DNA from: Paeniroseomonas aquatica
Lineage (GTDB): Bacteria > Pseudomonadota > Alphaproteobacteria > Acetobacterales > Acetobacteraceae
Assembly (NCBI RefSeq): GCF_030409335.1
Contig: NZ_JAUFPN010000184.1
Span: 145,126 to 209,125, forward strand
Reading direction: 5' to 3'
DNA length: 64,000 nucleotides
Under the pieces are notes generated by a model that ran no database searches, was not told the DNA's origin, and saw only the letters and a program-made list of their open reading frames with translations. The position numbers and the translations under genes are program-made. Shown piece by piece: positions 48,962 through 58,010 of this stretch (positions are counted from its first letter, which is position 1; every line of letters begins with the position of its first letter).

Positions 48962-50092
48962 TCAGACGTAATGTTCGGCCAACGGCCGGAAGCCGTTGAA
49001 GCCCTGGCTCGCATAAGTGGTCACGTAGGCGCCGGTCGCCAGCAGCTCCACCCGGTCGCCGCAGTCGAGCGCCAGCGGCAGCCGGTAGTTGGAGCTCTCG
49101 TACAGCGTGTCGGTGCTGTCGCAGGAGGGACCTGCGATCGTCACCGGACCGTCCACCGCGCCGTCGTGCGGCGTACGGAAGGCGTATTTGATCGCCTCGC
49201 CCTCGGTCTCGGCCAGGCCGCCGAAGCGGCCGATGTCGAGGTAGACCCAGCGCACCGGATCATCCTTCGCCTTGCGGGAGACGAGCACGACCTCGGCGCT
49301 GACCACCCCGGCATCGCCGACGATGAAGCGGCCGGGCTCGATGACCAGCTCCGGCAGGGCATTGCCGAAATGCTCGGTCATGGCGCCCATGATGGCGGCG
49401 CCGAAGTCGTCGATCTCCGGCACTTCCGAGCGGTAGCGCACGGGATAGCCGCCGCCGAGGTTGACCATCCGCACCTTCACCCCGGCGTCGCGCAGGTCGG
49501 TGAAGAGCATGGCGACCTTGGCGATCGCCGCCTCATAGGCGGCGGTCTGGGTCTGCTGGCTGCCGACGTGGAAGCTGAGGCCGAAGGGGTCGAGGCCGAG
49601 CTCGCCGGCCAGCACCATCAGCTCGCGCGCCATCTCCAGCTCGCAGCCGAACTTCTTCGACAGCGGCCATTCGGCGCCGAGGTTGCCGACCAGGATGCGG
49701 CAATAGACGCGGGAGCCGGGGGCGGAGCGTGCCAGCTTGCGCAGTTCCGCCTCGCTGTCGAAGGCGAACATGCGGACGCCGGCGGCATAGGCGGCGCGGA
49801 TCGCGCTCTCCTTCTTCACCGTGTTGCCGTAGCTGATCGCTTCCGGCCGCGCGCCGGCCTCGAGGCAGGCGGAGACCTCCTCGAAGGAGGCGGCATCGAA
49901 GGAGGAGCCGAGGCCGACGAGGCGCGACAGCACGGGCTCGGCCGGGTTGGCCTTCACCGCGTAGTAGATGCGCGCGAGCGGCAGCGCCGCCATCAGGCGC
50001 CGGTAGTTTTCTTCGACCCGATCGACGTCGAGCACCAGGCACGGGGTTGCCGGCGCGACTTCGCGCAGGAAGCGGGAGACCTTGGGGGTCAT
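48962..50092 (-). CDS. Group IV (alanine-racemase fold) ornithine/lysine decarboxylase
   Basis: PLP enzyme of polyamine synthesis, 376 residues. Schiff-base lysine K47 in YYAVKANP, FDAASFEEV, SFHVGSQQ, GGGYP (phosphate loop), IEPGRFIV, and active-site Cys in GPSCDSTDTLYE. Size and motifs match the alphaproteobacterial ornithine decarboxylase that decarboxylates ornithine to putrescine. The start ATG has AAGGA 8 bases upstream; an in-frame ATG at 50131 lies inside the structured leader and is less likely. The leader can fold over this ribosome binding site. Confidence 0.93.
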   Translation of the reverse strand: MTPKVSRFLREVAPATPCLVLDVDRVEENYRRLMAALPLARIYYAVKANPAEPVLSRLVGLGSSFDAASFEEVSACLEAGARPEAISYGNTVKKESAIRAAYAAGVRMFAFDSEAELRKLARSAPGSRVYCRILVGNLGAEWPLSKKFGCELEMARELMVLAGELGLDPFGLSFHVGSQQTQTAAYEAAIAKVAMLFTDLRDAGVKVRMVNLGGGYPVRYRSEVPEIDDFGAAIMGAMTEHFGNALPELVIEPGRFIVGDAGVVSAEVVLVSRKAKDDPVRWVYLDIGRFGGLAETEGEAIKYAFRTPHDGAVDGPVTIAGPSCDSTDTLYESSNYRLPLALDCGDRVELLATGAYVTTYASQGFNGFRPLAEHYV

Positions 50093-50204
50093 CGCACCAT
50101 CCTTCACAGACAGAAGGACCGCCCCACACATCGGGTGCAGCCCCAGATTAACGAAACGGTCGAACGAACCAGCGACCAAGTGAACCGCAGGACTTGCGGC
50201 CCAC
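50093..50204 (-). ncRNA. Structured 5' leader of the ornithine decarboxylase mRNA, speF-motif-like
   Basis: Read on the minus strand the leader holds three hairpins in series: GTGGGCCGCA-AGTCC-TGCGGTTCAC (50180-50204, 10 bp with two G-U pairs), GGTCG-N10-CGACC (50158-50177), and TCCTTC-N7-GAAGGA (50100-50118). The last pairs with the Shine-Dalgarno AAGGA of the decarboxylase. A speF motif upstream of ornithine decarboxylase genes is known from alphaproteobacteria (Rfam); order and position fit, but I compared from memory only. Probable role: translation control by polyamine or ornithine level. Confidence 0.6.
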
Positions 50205-50520
50205 GGGGTTGCCAGAACGCTTGACGTCGTTGCGTAAACCTTGCGCCGCGGTGACCGGGTGGGCTGCGCCGTTGTGGAGGGGCGCCGGGTTCCGTGGGCT
50301 TGGGGCCAGAGGCACGTGCGTACTGCGTCTGATGTGGGATATAGGACCGGCTTCTGCCGACGCAAAGCGGAATTCGCCGATCCCGCGGATTTTTTTCCAG
50401 CCTACCGCCGGGAAGGCCGGAAACTCCTCCGAAGGCCCGCAGGTGTTCCGGGTGATCCGCGCGCCGTGATGGTGAATGGCCGTCAATAAAGCGGCGGCGA
50501 CTCCGGCCCGGCCCGCCGGC
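50205..50520. other. 316-bp region upstream of the decarboxylase leader and downstream of thiG
   Basis: No convincing gene; open frames here have neither a ribosome binding site nor family resemblance. It contains the candidate promoter listed separately and a run of seven T at about 50390-50396 (A-run on the decarboxylase coding strand). The right end is the 3' flank of thiG, with no strong terminator hairpin. Confidence 0.5.
50338..50365 (-). promoter_or_regulatory. Candidate sigma-70 promoter of the ornithine decarboxylase gene
   Basis: On the minus strand TTGCGT (50365-50360), a 16-base spacer and TATATC (50343-50338), each matching four of six consensus bases. It would give a leader of roughly 240 nucleotides, enough to contain the three hairpins. 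This is the most AT-rich part of the gap. Confidence 0.4.
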
Positions 50521-51339
50521 TCAGCGGATCAGCCCGGAGAGCGGGCTGGAGGGATCGGCCGCGTACTGCCGCGGCATCCGCCCGGCGAGGAAGGACAGCC
50601 GCCCGGCCTGCACCGCCGCCTGCATGGCGCGCGCCATGCGGACAGGATCCCGGGCATGGGCGATGGCGCTGTTCATCAGCACCGCGTCGCAGCCCAGCTC
50701 CATGGCGATGGCGGCATCCGAGGCGGTGCCGACCCCGGCATCGACCAGCACCGGCACCTTGGCATTCTCGATGATCGACCGGATCATCACCGGGTTCTGG
50801 ATGCCGAGGCCCGAGCCGATCGGCGCGCCCAGCGGCATGACCGCGACCGCCCCCATCTCCTCCAGCCGCTTCGCCGCGATGGGATCGTCCGAGCAATAGA
50901 CCATCACCTGGAACCCGTCCTTCAGCAGCACCTCCAGCGCCTCGAAAGTCGCCCGCATGTCGGGATAGAGGAAGGGCGGCGGCCCGAGGACCTCCAGCTT
51001 CACCAAGTTCCAGCCGCCGGCCTCGCGGGCCAGACGCAGGGTGCGCACGGCGTCCTGGGCGGTGAAGCAGCCGGCGGTATTGGGCAGGTAGGTATAGCGC
51101 TTGGGGTCGACGTAATCCTGCAGCATCGGCGCCTTAGGGTCGCCGAGGTTCACCCGCCGCACCGCGACGGTGACGATCTCCGCCCCCGAGGCATCGATGG
51201 CGCGGCCGGTCTCCTCCAGGTCCTTGTAGCGCCCGGTGCCGACGATGAGGCGGGAGCGGAAGCGGAGGCCAGCCACCTCCCAGGCGTCCTCGGGCCAGCG
51301 CTCGTCCAGGGTGGTCACGGCGTTTGGGGTTCCGTCCAT
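50521..51339 (-). CDS. thiG: Thiazole synthase
   Basis: Forms the thiazole phosphate ring of thiamine from deoxyxylulose phosphate, ThiS thiocarboxylate and dehydroglycine. TIM barrel, 272 residues. Schiff-base lysine K114 in [29 protein letters not shown] and [13 protein letters not shown] plus [29 protein letters not shown] (phosphate site) are present. It follows thiS by two bases. Other thiamine genes (thiO/thiH, thiE, thiF) are not in the window. Confidence 0.95.
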   Translation of the reverse strand: MDGTPNAVTTLDERWPEDAWEVAGLRFRSRLIVGTGRYKDLEETGRAIDASGAEIVTVAVRRVNLGDPKAPMLQDYVDPKRYTYLPNTAGCFTAQDAVRTLRLAREAGGWNLVKLEVLGPPPFLYPDMRATFEALEVLLKDGFQVMVYCSDDPIAAKRLEEMGAVAVMPLGAPIGSGLGIQNPVMIRSIIENAKVPVLVDAGVGTASDAAIAMELGCDAVLMNSAIAHARDPVRMARAMQAAVQAGRLSFLAGRMPRQYAADPSSPLSGLIR

Positions 51340-51341
51340 GG

Positions 51342-51560
51342 TCAGCCTCCGCCGATGAAATGCACGATTTCCAGCTGGTCGCCGGCCGCGAGCCGCACGG
51401 CGGCATAGGTGGAACGCGGCACGATCTCGAGGTTGCGCTCGACCGCCACCTTGCGGATGTCGAGGCCGATCTGCGCCAGCAAGACAGCCACGGTCGCGCC
51501 CTCCGGGATCTCCCGCGGCTCGCCGTTCACGGTGACAGAAATTGAAATCGACGCCTCCAT
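51342..51560 (-). CDS. thiS: Sulfur carrier protein ThiS
   Basis: 72-residue beta-grasp protein ending in Gly-Gly-Gly, the tail that is adenylated and thiocarboxylated. [26 protein letters not shown] and [15 protein letters not shown] are typical. The start MEASISISV is chosen by homology to the usual length; there is no good ribosome binding site. I looked for a TPP riboswitch in the 203 bases before it and saw no CUGAGA or ACCUGAU core. Confidence 0.92.
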   Translation of the reverse strand: MEASISISVTVNGEPREIPEGATVAVLLAQIGLDIRKVAVERNLEIVPRSTYAAVRLAAGDQLEIVHFIGGG

Positions 51561-51763
51561 CGGGGGGAATGTGGCGAAGGCCCCGTGCGAGGACAAGGCG
51601 GCAAGCCGTCGCCGGCGCATCCGGGCGCCCCGCGGCACGGCAGGGCCGCCATGCGCCGGAGGCGGGGCCGGGGGTCAGCTTGGGCTCCGCTTGCGGCCCG
51701 AAACCCCTCCGTGGTAGCGCAACCGCCCCATCGCCCTACCCTGGCTCCACCGGATTCCGCCCC

Positions 51764-52231
51764 ATGTCGCCACCCCTCGTCGTCGTGCTCAACGGCCCGA
51801 ACCTCAACCTGCTCGGCATGCGCGAGCCGGAGAAGTACGGCAACGCGACCCTGGACGACGTCGAGGCGCTCTGCGCCGAGGCGGCCGAGACGCTGGGCCT
51901 CGCCATCGACTTCCGCCAGACCAACGGCGAGGGCGAGCTGATCACCTGGGTGCAGGAATGCCGCGGCCGGGCGAGTGGCATCATCATCAACCCGGCGGGC
52001 TATACCACCACCTCCATCGGCCTGCTCGACGCGCTGCTGGCGGTCGGGCTGCCGGTGATCGAGGTGCACATCACCAATATTCACCGCCGGGAGGAATTCC
52101 GGCACCATAGCTTCGTCTCGAAGGCCGCCACCGGGGTCATCGCCGGGCTGGGCGTGCAGGGCTATGCCCTGGCGCTGGAAGCCATGGCCGGGCTGATCGC
52201 CCCCATGGACGACCCGGACGACGCGGCGTGA
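51764..52231 (+). CDS. aroQ: Type II 3-dehydroquinate dehydratase
   Basis: Shikimate pathway enzyme, 155 residues, dodecamer-forming flavodoxin fold. LNGPNLNLLGMREPEKYG carries the base Y25, and H102 in EVHITNIHRREEFRHHS is the acid; INPAGYTTTS binds substrate. First of aroQ-accB-accC, an arrangement common in alphaproteobacteria. Confidence 0.95.
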   Translation: MSPPLVVVLNGPNLNLLGMREPEKYGNATLDDVEALCAEAAETLGLAIDFRQTNGEGELITWVQECRGRASGIIINPAGYTTTSIGLLDALLAVGLPVIEVHITNIHRREEFRHHSFVSKAATGVIAGLGVQGYALALEAMAGLIAPMDDPDDAA

Positions 52232-52253
52232 TCGGCACGCCTGGGACATACGC

Positions 52254-52745
52254 ATGAGCAACGGCATCCAATTCGACCCCGAGGCCATCCGCGCCCTGGC
52301 GCAGATCCTGCGGGACACCGACCTGACCGAGATCGAGCTGGTCGAGAAGGACAGCCGCATCCGGGTCGCCCGCAAGCCGCCGGCCGCGGCGCCGCAGCCG
52401 ATGAGCTGGCCGGTCGGCATGGCGCCGGGCATGCCGCATGGCGCCATGGTGCAGGCGGACGCCTCGCCGGTGGTCGTCCCGGTGGTGGAGGCGGTGCCCG
52501 ATGCCAAGCATCCGGGCCTGGTCACCTCCCCCATGGTCGGCGTCGCCTATCTGGCGCCCGAGCCGGGGCAGCCGCCCTTCGTGACGCTGGGCGCCAAGGT
52601 GGCGCAGGGCCAGACCCTGCTGCTGATCGAGGCGATGAAGACCTTCAACCAGATCAAGGCGCCGCGCGCCGGCACCGTGACCCGCATCCTGATCGAACCC
52701 GGCACGCCCGTGGAATACGGCGAGCCGCTGATGATCGTCGAATGA
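52254..52745 (+). CDS. accB: Biotin carboxyl carrier protein of acetyl-CoA carboxylase
   Basis: 163 residues: an N-terminal helical segment (AIRALAQILRDTDLTEIELVEKDSRIRVAR), a Pro/Met-rich linker, and the C-terminal biotinyl barrel with K129 in LIEAMKTFN, the biotin attachment site, preceded by the thumb region. Carries CO2 from AccC to the carboxyltransferase for malonyl-CoA. 22 bases after aroQ. Confidence 0.96.
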   Translation: MSNGIQFDPEAIRALAQILRDTDLTEIELVEKDSRIRVARKPPAAAPQPMSWPVGMAPGMPHGAMVQADASPVVVPVVEAVPDAKHPGLVTSPMVGVAYLAPEPGQPPFVTLGAKVAQGQTLLLIEAMKTFNQIKAPRAGTVTRILIEPGTPVEYGEPLMIVE

Positions 52746-52833
52746 GGGGGCGGGTTGCCCGGCCGTCCGGCCGCCGCAGGGCCGCAGGGCCCGGAGGCGT
52801 GAATCGGCCCCTTGCCCATCGGGCGAGAACGCC

Positions 52834-54189
52834 ATGATGTTCGGCAAGGTCCTCATCGCCAACCGGGGCGAGATCGCGCTGCGCATCCACCGCGCCTGCC
52901 AGGAGATGGGCATCCGCACCGTCGCGGTGCATTCCACCGCCGATGCCTCCGCCATGCACGTGCGCCTCGCCGACGAGAGCGTCTGCATCGGCCCGCCGGC
53001 CGCCCGCGACAGCTACCTGAACATGGCGGCGATCATCTCGGCGGCCGCCATCACCGGCGCCGATGCGGTGCACCCCGGCTACGGCTTCCTGTCGGAGAAT
53101 GCCAATTTCGCCGAGATGGTGGAGGCCCACGGCCTCGCCTTCATCGGCCCGACCGCGGCGCATATCCGCATGATGGGCGACAAGATCACCGCCAAGGACG
53201 CGATGCGCCGGCTCGGCGTGCCGCTGGTCCCCGGCAGCCTGGGCGCGCTCGCCTCGGTCGAGGAGGCGCGGCAGGTCGCGGCCGAAATCGGCTATCCCGT
53301 GCTGATCAAGGCCGCCGCCGGCGGCGGCGGTCGCGGCATGAAGGTGGCGCACGACGAGGACGAGATCGAGGAGGCCTGGCGGGTCGCCCGCACCGAGGCC
53401 CGCGCCGCCTTCGGCAACGACGAGGTCTACCTCGAGAAATACCTCGACCGTCCCCGCCACATCGAATTGCAGGTGCTGGCCGATACCCACGGCAACGTCG
53501 TGCATTTCGGCGAGCGCGACTGCTCGCTGCAGCGCCGCCACCAGAAGCTGGTCGAGGAAGCGGGCTCGCCGGTGCTGAATGCCGCCGAGCGCGATGCCCT
53601 CGGCGCGCAGGTGACGCGGGCCCTGCGCGAGCTGGGCTACCGCAATGCCGGGACGCTGGAATTCCTGTGGCAGGACGGCACCTTCGCTTTCATCGAGATG
53701 AACACTCGCCTGCAGGTCGAGCATCCCGTGACCGAGATGGTCTGCGGCATCGACCTGGTGAAGGAGCAGCTCCGCGTCGCCGCCGGCGAGGCGCTGGGCT
53801 ACGACCAGTCGGAGATCCGCTTCCACGGCCATGCCATCGAATGCCGGATCACCGCCGAGGACCCGGAAACCTTCGCCCCCTCCCCCGGCCGGGTGCATAC
53901 CTACCACGCGCCGGGCGGCCTCGGCGTCCGGGTCGATAGCGCGCTCTATTCGGGCTATGCGGTGCCGCCCCACTACGACAGCCTGATCGCCAAGCTGGTG
54001 GTGCATGGCGCGACCCGGGCGGAGGCCATCGCCCGGCTGAGGCGCTCGCTGGCCGAGATGGTGGTGGACGGCATCCACACCACGCTGCCGCTGCACCGGG
54101 CGATCGTCGAAGACCCGGAGTTCCAGTCCGGCGACTATACCATCCACTGGCTGGAACGCTTCGTCGCCAAGCGCCTCCCGCAGGCCTGA
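52834..54189 (+). CDS. accC: Biotin carboxylase subunit of acetyl-CoA carboxylase
   Basis: 451 residues, ATP-grasp enzyme. KVLIANRGEIALRIHRA, HPGYGFLSENANFAEM, ATP lid AAAGGGGRGMKVA, EKYLDRPRHIELQVLAD, and EMNTRLQVEHPVTEMV are all intact. Two adjacent ATGs (52834, 52837) can serve as start. Together with AccB it makes carboxybiotin; the carboxyltransferase subunits AccA/AccD are elsewhere. Confidence 0.97.
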   Translation: MMFGKVLIANRGEIALRIHRACQEMGIRTVAVHSTADASAMHVRLADESVCIGPPAARDSYLNMAAIISAAAITGADAVHPGYGFLSENANFAEMVEAHGLAFIGPTAAHIRMMGDKITAKDAMRRLGVPLVPGSLGALASVEEARQVAAEIGYPVLIKAAAGGGGRGMKVAHDEDEIEEAWRVARTEARAAFGNDEVYLEKYLDRPRHIELQVLADTHGNVVHFGERDCSLQRRHQKLVEEAGSPVLNAAERDALGAQVTRALRELGYRNAGTLEFLWQDGTFAFIEMNTRLQVEHPVTEMVCGIDLVKEQLRVAAGEALGYDQSEIRFHGHAIECRITAEDPETFAPSPGRVHTYHAPGGLGVRVDSALYSGYAVPPHYDSLIAKLVVHGATRAEAIARLRRSLAEMVVDGIHTTLPLHRAIVEDPEFQSGDYTIHWLERFVAKRLPQA

Positions 54190-54336
54190 AGGCTTTCCGG
54201 TAGCGATCCGGCCCGCCGGCGGCTATGGTCGCCGGATGCCGATCCGCGCCATCGCCGGACCGCGTCTCGAGGGGCGACGGCCTGGTGATCCCATGCTTCC
54301 TGGTACCGGCCCCGCCCGCCCGCCGGTGGCCGGGGC

Positions 54337-55008
54337 ATGAGCCGCCGCCACATCGACATTACGCCCGAGCTGATGCTGCGCGCCTATCGCGCCGGTCTCT
54401 TTCCCATGGCCGAGAGCCGCGGCGGCGACAAGCTGTACTGGCTGGACCCGGAACGGCGCGGCATCATTCCCATCGATGCCGGCTTCCACCTCTCGAAGCG
54501 GCTGCTGCGGACCACCCTCTCCGGTCCCTATGTCGCCACCGCCGACGTGGACTTCCCCGGCGTCATCGCCGGCTGCGCCTCCCCCGCCCCGGGCCGGGAG
54601 GACACCTGGATCAATCCGGAGATCGAATCGCTGTTCCTGTCGCTGCACCGCATGGGCCATGCCCATTCGGTCGAGGTCTGGGAGGGCGACCGGCTGGTCG
54701 GCGGCCTCTACGGCGTGGTGCTGGGCGCCGCCTTCTTCGGCGAGAGCATGTTCAGCCGGGCCCGCGACGCCTCGAAGGTCGCGCTGGTGCAGCTGGTGGC
54801 GCGGCTCCGGCTCGGCGGCTTCACCCTGCTCGACAGCCAGTTCCTGACCGAGCACCTGGCCCAGTTCGGCGCCCACGAGATCCCCCGGGCCGACTACAAG
54901 CGCCGGCTCGCCGCCGCGGTCATGACCCCGGCCGACTGGATCAGCCGCCCCTACCCCGCCATGCTGGAGGCCGAGATCCGCGCCCTCCGCGCCAGCGGCG
55001 AGGCATGA
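54337..55008 (+). CDS. aat: Leucyl/phenylalanyl-tRNA--protein transferase
   Basis: Adds Leu or Phe to proteins with N-terminal Arg/Lys, marking them for ClpAP (N-degron pathway). 223 residues. [65 protein letters not shown] and [14 protein letters not shown] are the conserved blocks. Overlaps the next gene by four bases (ATGA). Confidence 0.96.
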   Translation: MSRRHIDITPELMLRAYRAGLFPMAESRGGDKLYWLDPERRGIIPIDAGFHLSKRLLRTTLSGPYVATADVDFPGVIAGCASPAPGREDTWINPEIESLFLSLHRMGHAHSVEVWEGDRLVGGLYGVVLGAAFFGESMFSRARDASKVALVQLVARLRLGGFTLLDSQFLTEHLAQFGAHEIPRADYKRRLAAAVMTPADWISRPYPAMLEAEIRALRASGEA

Positions 55009-55796
55009 GCGAAGCACCGGAGGAGAAGGCCGCCGCGGCGGTCCCGCCGCCGGCCCGGGCGAAGCGGGTCCAGGGCGGCGTCGCCACCGCCGATGTCGTG
55101 CTCTCGGCCCATTCCGGCGGCAATGCCGAGCTCTTCCCCCGCATCCTGGCGCTGCACGTGCCGCCCGGCGCGGTGATCGCCGACGTCACCTATGGCCAGG
55201 GCATCTTCTGGCAGCGCGTCCCGCCCGGCCGCTACACCCTGTTGCCGAGCGACCTCGCCACCGGCACCGATTGCCGCGCCCTGCCCCATGCCGATGCCAG
55301 CCTCGACGCGCTGGTGCTCGACCCGCCCTACATGGAGGGCCTGCTGCGGCCGAAGGCGGCGACCCGCGGCGGCCTCGGCAGCCATGCCGGGCTGCGCAAC
55401 TACTATGCCGCCGGCGGCGGGCATCCGGCCACGGCCCAGGGCCTCGCCGGCGGCCGCTGGCACCAGGCGGTGCTGGACCTCTACCTCGCCGCCGCCGCCG
55501 AGGCGCGCCGCACCCTGCGGGACCACGGCATCCTCATCGTCAAATGCCAGGACGAGGTCAGCGCCAACCGGCAGGAACTGACCCATGTGCAGATCATCAC
55601 CGGCTTGGCCGAGCTCGGCTTTTATGCCCGGGACCTCTTCTTGCTGGTCCGCGCGAACCGCCCCGGCGTGGCCCGGCTGCTGCGGCAGGTCCATGCCCGC
55701 AAGAACCACAGCTACTTCCTGGTCTTCCAGAAGGTCCCGGCCGGCCAGGCGGTGGGCCGCTACCGGACCCGGGACCTGCCCCTTCACAGGCCATGA
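55005..55796 (+). CDS. Orphan DNA methyltransferase (DPPY motif)
   Basis: 263 residues. A Pro/Ala-rich N-terminus, then [32 protein letters not shown] (SAM-binding motif I region), [27 protein letters not shown] with catalytic motif IV DPPY at 106-109, and [43 protein letters not shown] followed by [16 protein letters not shown]. The DPPY class modifies exocyclic amino groups (N6-adenine or N4-cytosine). No restriction enzyme is adjacent, and it is coupled to aat, so a regulatory or RNA target is also possible. Confidence 0.82.
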   Translation: MSEAPEEKAAAAVPPPARAKRVQGGVATADVVLSAHSGGNAELFPRILALHVPPGAVIADVTYGQGIFWQRVPPGRYTLLPSDLATGTDCRALPHADASLDALVLDPPYMEGLLRPKAATRGGLGSHAGLRNYYAAGGGHPATAQGLAGGRWHQAVLDLYLAAAAEARRTLRDHGILIVKCQDEVSANRQELTHVQIITGLAELGFYARDLFLLVRANRPGVARLLRQVHARKNHSYFLVFQKVPAGQAVGRYRTRDLPLHRP

Positions 55797-55940
55797 CCGC
55801 GCCGGGAGGGCACGCGGCACGGTCGCCCCCCCTGCCCGGCCGCATGATCCGCGCCCGCCCCGGGTGATCCGGCGCCGGCCGGGCTTGGCGGCCGGCGCGT
55901 AAGGGCGCAAGTAACCCGCCCGCCGTTTCCGGAGCCCCCC

Positions 55941-57188
55941 ATGTCCGACCGCCTCTCCCTCCCCAAGGACCGCATCCGCGTCCTGCTGCTGGAGGGCATC
56001 TCCGACAGCGCGGTGGAGCTGATGGGCGCCGCCGGCTACGCCAACGTCACCCGCCTGCCCAAGGCGCTCGATGGCCCGGCCCTGGCCGAGGCGCTGCAGG
56101 GCGTCCATATCCTCGGCATCCGCTCCCGGACCCAGGTCACCGCGGCGGCGCTGGCGGCGGCAGACCGGCTGATCACCATCGGCTGCTTCTGCATCGGCAC
56201 CAACCAGGTGGACCTCGAGACCACCCGGCTGCGCGGCATCCCGGTCTTCAACGCCCCCTTCAGCAATACCCGCAGCGTGGCGGAGCTGGTCATGGGCGAG
56301 GTGGTGATGCTGCTGCGCGGCATCCCCGACCGCTCGCGCTCGGCGCATAAGGGCGGCTGGGACAAGTCGGCCGAGGGCAGCTACGAGGTGCGCGGCCGGA
56401 CCCTCGGCCTGGTCGGCTACGGCAACATCGGCAGCCAGCTCAGCGTCCTCGCCGAGGCCTTCGGCATGCGGGTGATCTACTACGACCACACCACCAAGCT
56501 GCCGCATGGCAATGCCCGGCCCTGCACGACGCTCGGCGAGCTGCTGCGCGAGGCCGACATCGTCACCCTGCACGTGCCGGAGACGCCGGAGACGGTGGGC
56601 ATGATCGGTGCCGCCGAGATCGCCCAGATGAAGCCCGGCGCCATCCTCATCAACAACGCCCGCGGCACGCTGGTGGACCTCGAGGCGGTGGCGGCGGCGC
56701 TGCGCTCCGGCCGCCTGCTGGGCGCCGCGGCGGATGTCTTCCCGGAGGAGCCGGCCCGCAACGGCGAGCCCTTCGCCACCCCGCTGCAGGGCCTGCCGAA
56801 CGTGATCCTGACGCCGCATATCGGCGGCAGCACCGCCGAGGCGCAGTCCCGCATCGGCCAGGAGGTCGCCCGCAAGCTGATCGACTTCTCAGATACCGGC
56901 GCCACCATGGGAGCGGTGAACTTCCCCCAGGTCCAGCTGCCGGCCCGGGCCAGCGGCGCCCGCTGGATCCATGTCCACCGCGACGCGCCCGGGGTGCTGT
57001 CGCGCATCAACGAGTCCTTCGGCCGCCGCAGCCTCAACATCACGGCGCAGTACTACCAGACCCAGGCCGACCTCGGTTACGTCGTGGTCGAGAGCGTCGA
57101 GGCGCGGGACGCGGCCGAGGCGATCCTCGGCGAGCTTCGGGCGCTGCCGGGCACCATCCGCGCCCGGCTTATCTACGAGCGCGAGTAG
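55941..57188 (+). CDS. serA: D-3-phosphoglycerate dehydrogenase
   Basis: First step of serine synthesis. 415 residues, the size of E. coli-type SerA: substrate domain, Rossmann domain (LGLVGYGNIGSQLSVLAEAFG), active-site INNARGTLVD, the EEP of FPEEPARNGEP and LTPHIGGSTAEAQ, then a C-terminal ACT domain (about 340-415) that normally gives serine feedback. GGAG six bases ahead of the ATG. Transcribed on its own. Confidence 0.95.
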   Translation: MSDRLSLPKDRIRVLLLEGISDSAVELMGAAGYANVTRLPKALDGPALAEALQGVHILGIRSRTQVTAAALAAADRLITIGCFCIGTNQVDLETTRLRGIPVFNAPFSNTRSVAELVMGEVVMLLRGIPDRSRSAHKGGWDKSAEGSYEVRGRTLGLVGYGNIGSQLSVLAEAFGMRVIYYDHTTKLPHGNARPCTTLGELLREADIVTLHVPETPETVGMIGAAEIAQMKPGAILINNARGTLVDLEAVAAALRSGRLLGAAADVFPEEPARNGEPFATPLQGLPNVILTPHIGGSTAEAQSRIGQEVARKLIDFSDTGATMGAVNFPQVQLPARASGARWIHVHRDAPGVLSRINESFGRRSLNITAQYYQTQADLGYVVVESVEARDAAEAILGELRALPGTIRARLIYERE

Positions 57189-57206
57189 CCTCCCCGCCAC
57201 GGCGCT

Positions 57207-57220
57207 TTGATCAAGATCAT
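57207..57220. promoter_or_regulatory. FNR/FixK-type box upstream of the CBS-BON gene
   Basis: TTGAT-CAAG-ATCAT matches the FNR/FixK consensus TTGAT-N4-ATCAA at nine of ten fixed positions. It is 71 bases before the ATG of the next gene, a distance suitable for activation from about -40. It points to induction at low oxygen. Confidence 0.7.
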
Positions 57221-57290
57221 ATCCATCGGGTAATCCTTGCTTCATGTTCCGTGCAAACCCGGCGGTCTGGCCGGGGTATGGAGGATCGCC

Positions 57291-57989
57291 ATGCTCGCCC
57301 GTGACCTGATGTCCCGCGACCTCGTCGTCGTCGCGCCGGAGACCCCGGTTTCCGCTGTCACCGAATTGCTCGCCTCCCGCGGCATCTCGGCGGTGCCGGT
57401 GATCGACGCCGAGGGCAGCCCGGTCGGCCTCGTCACCGAAGGCGATCTAATCCGCCGCCTCGCCGAGGCGCCGCGCGGCCCGCTCGGCTGGTTCCTCGAC
57501 ATGTTCCGCAACCCGGAGCCGCTGGTGGCGCGCTTCGCCAAGGCGCATGGCGCCACCGCCCGGGACGTGATGACGGCCAAGCTGGTGACGGTGCCCGAGG
57601 ATGCCGACGCCGAGACCATCGCCCGGCTGATGGAACAGCACCACATCCGCCGGGTCCCGGTGCTGCGCGACGGCAAGCTGGCCGGCATCGTCAGCCGCGC
57701 GGACCTGCTGCGGGCGGTGCTGCGCGACGTGCAGCGCCCGGCCGACGCGCCCCGGCAGGACGACGCCAGCCTGCTGCGGGCGGTGGTCGCCGCCATGCGC
57801 GAGCAGCCCTGGACCGATACCTTCTGGGTCTATCCGGATGTCGAGGGCGGGGTGGTGACCCTCTATGGCTATGCCCGGTCCGAGGTGCTGCGGGACGGGC
57901 TTCGGCTGCTGGCCCAGGACATCCCCGGGGTGACGCGGGTGGAGGACCGGCTGAAGCCGATGCCGCTCATCCTCCGCGCCGCCCTGTAA
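57291..57989 (+). CDS. CBS-pair protein with C-terminal BON domain
   Basis: 232 residues; GGAGGA five bases ahead of the ATG. CBS1 at 1-57 (ARDLMSRDLVVVAPETPVSAVTELLASRGISAVPVID), CBS2 at about 88-145 (ARDVMTAKLVTVPEDADAETIARLMEQHHIRRVPVL), then a BON-like domain (WTDTFWVYPDVEGGVVTLYGYARSEV...GVTRVEDRL). CBS pairs bind adenine nucleotides; BON domains bind membranes or other ligands. Cytoplasmic, probably a low-oxygen or energy-status sensor given the FNR/FixK box. Converges with the next gene. Confidence 0.88.
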   Translation: MLARDLMSRDLVVVAPETPVSAVTELLASRGISAVPVIDAEGSPVGLVTEGDLIRRLAEAPRGPLGWFLDMFRNPEPLVARFAKAHGATARDVMTAKLVTVPEDADAETIARLMEQHHIRRVPVLRDGKLAGIVSRADLLRAVLRDVQRPADAPRQDDASLLRAVVAAMREQPWTDTFWVYPDVEGGVVTLYGYARSEVLRDGLRLLAQDIPGVTRVEDRLKPMPLILRAAL

Positions 57990-58010
57990 CCGAGGGGTGG
58001 CGATCCTGCC

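Noticed and set aside
50148..50486. 112-codon minus-strand frame in the gap upstream of the decarboxylase
   Set aside because: It overlaps the structured leader and candidate promoter, lacks a ribosome binding site and looks like nothing known.
51561..51763. TPP riboswitch before thiS-thiG
   Set aside because: The conserved CUGAGA and ACCUGAU elements are not found on the minus strand of this gap.
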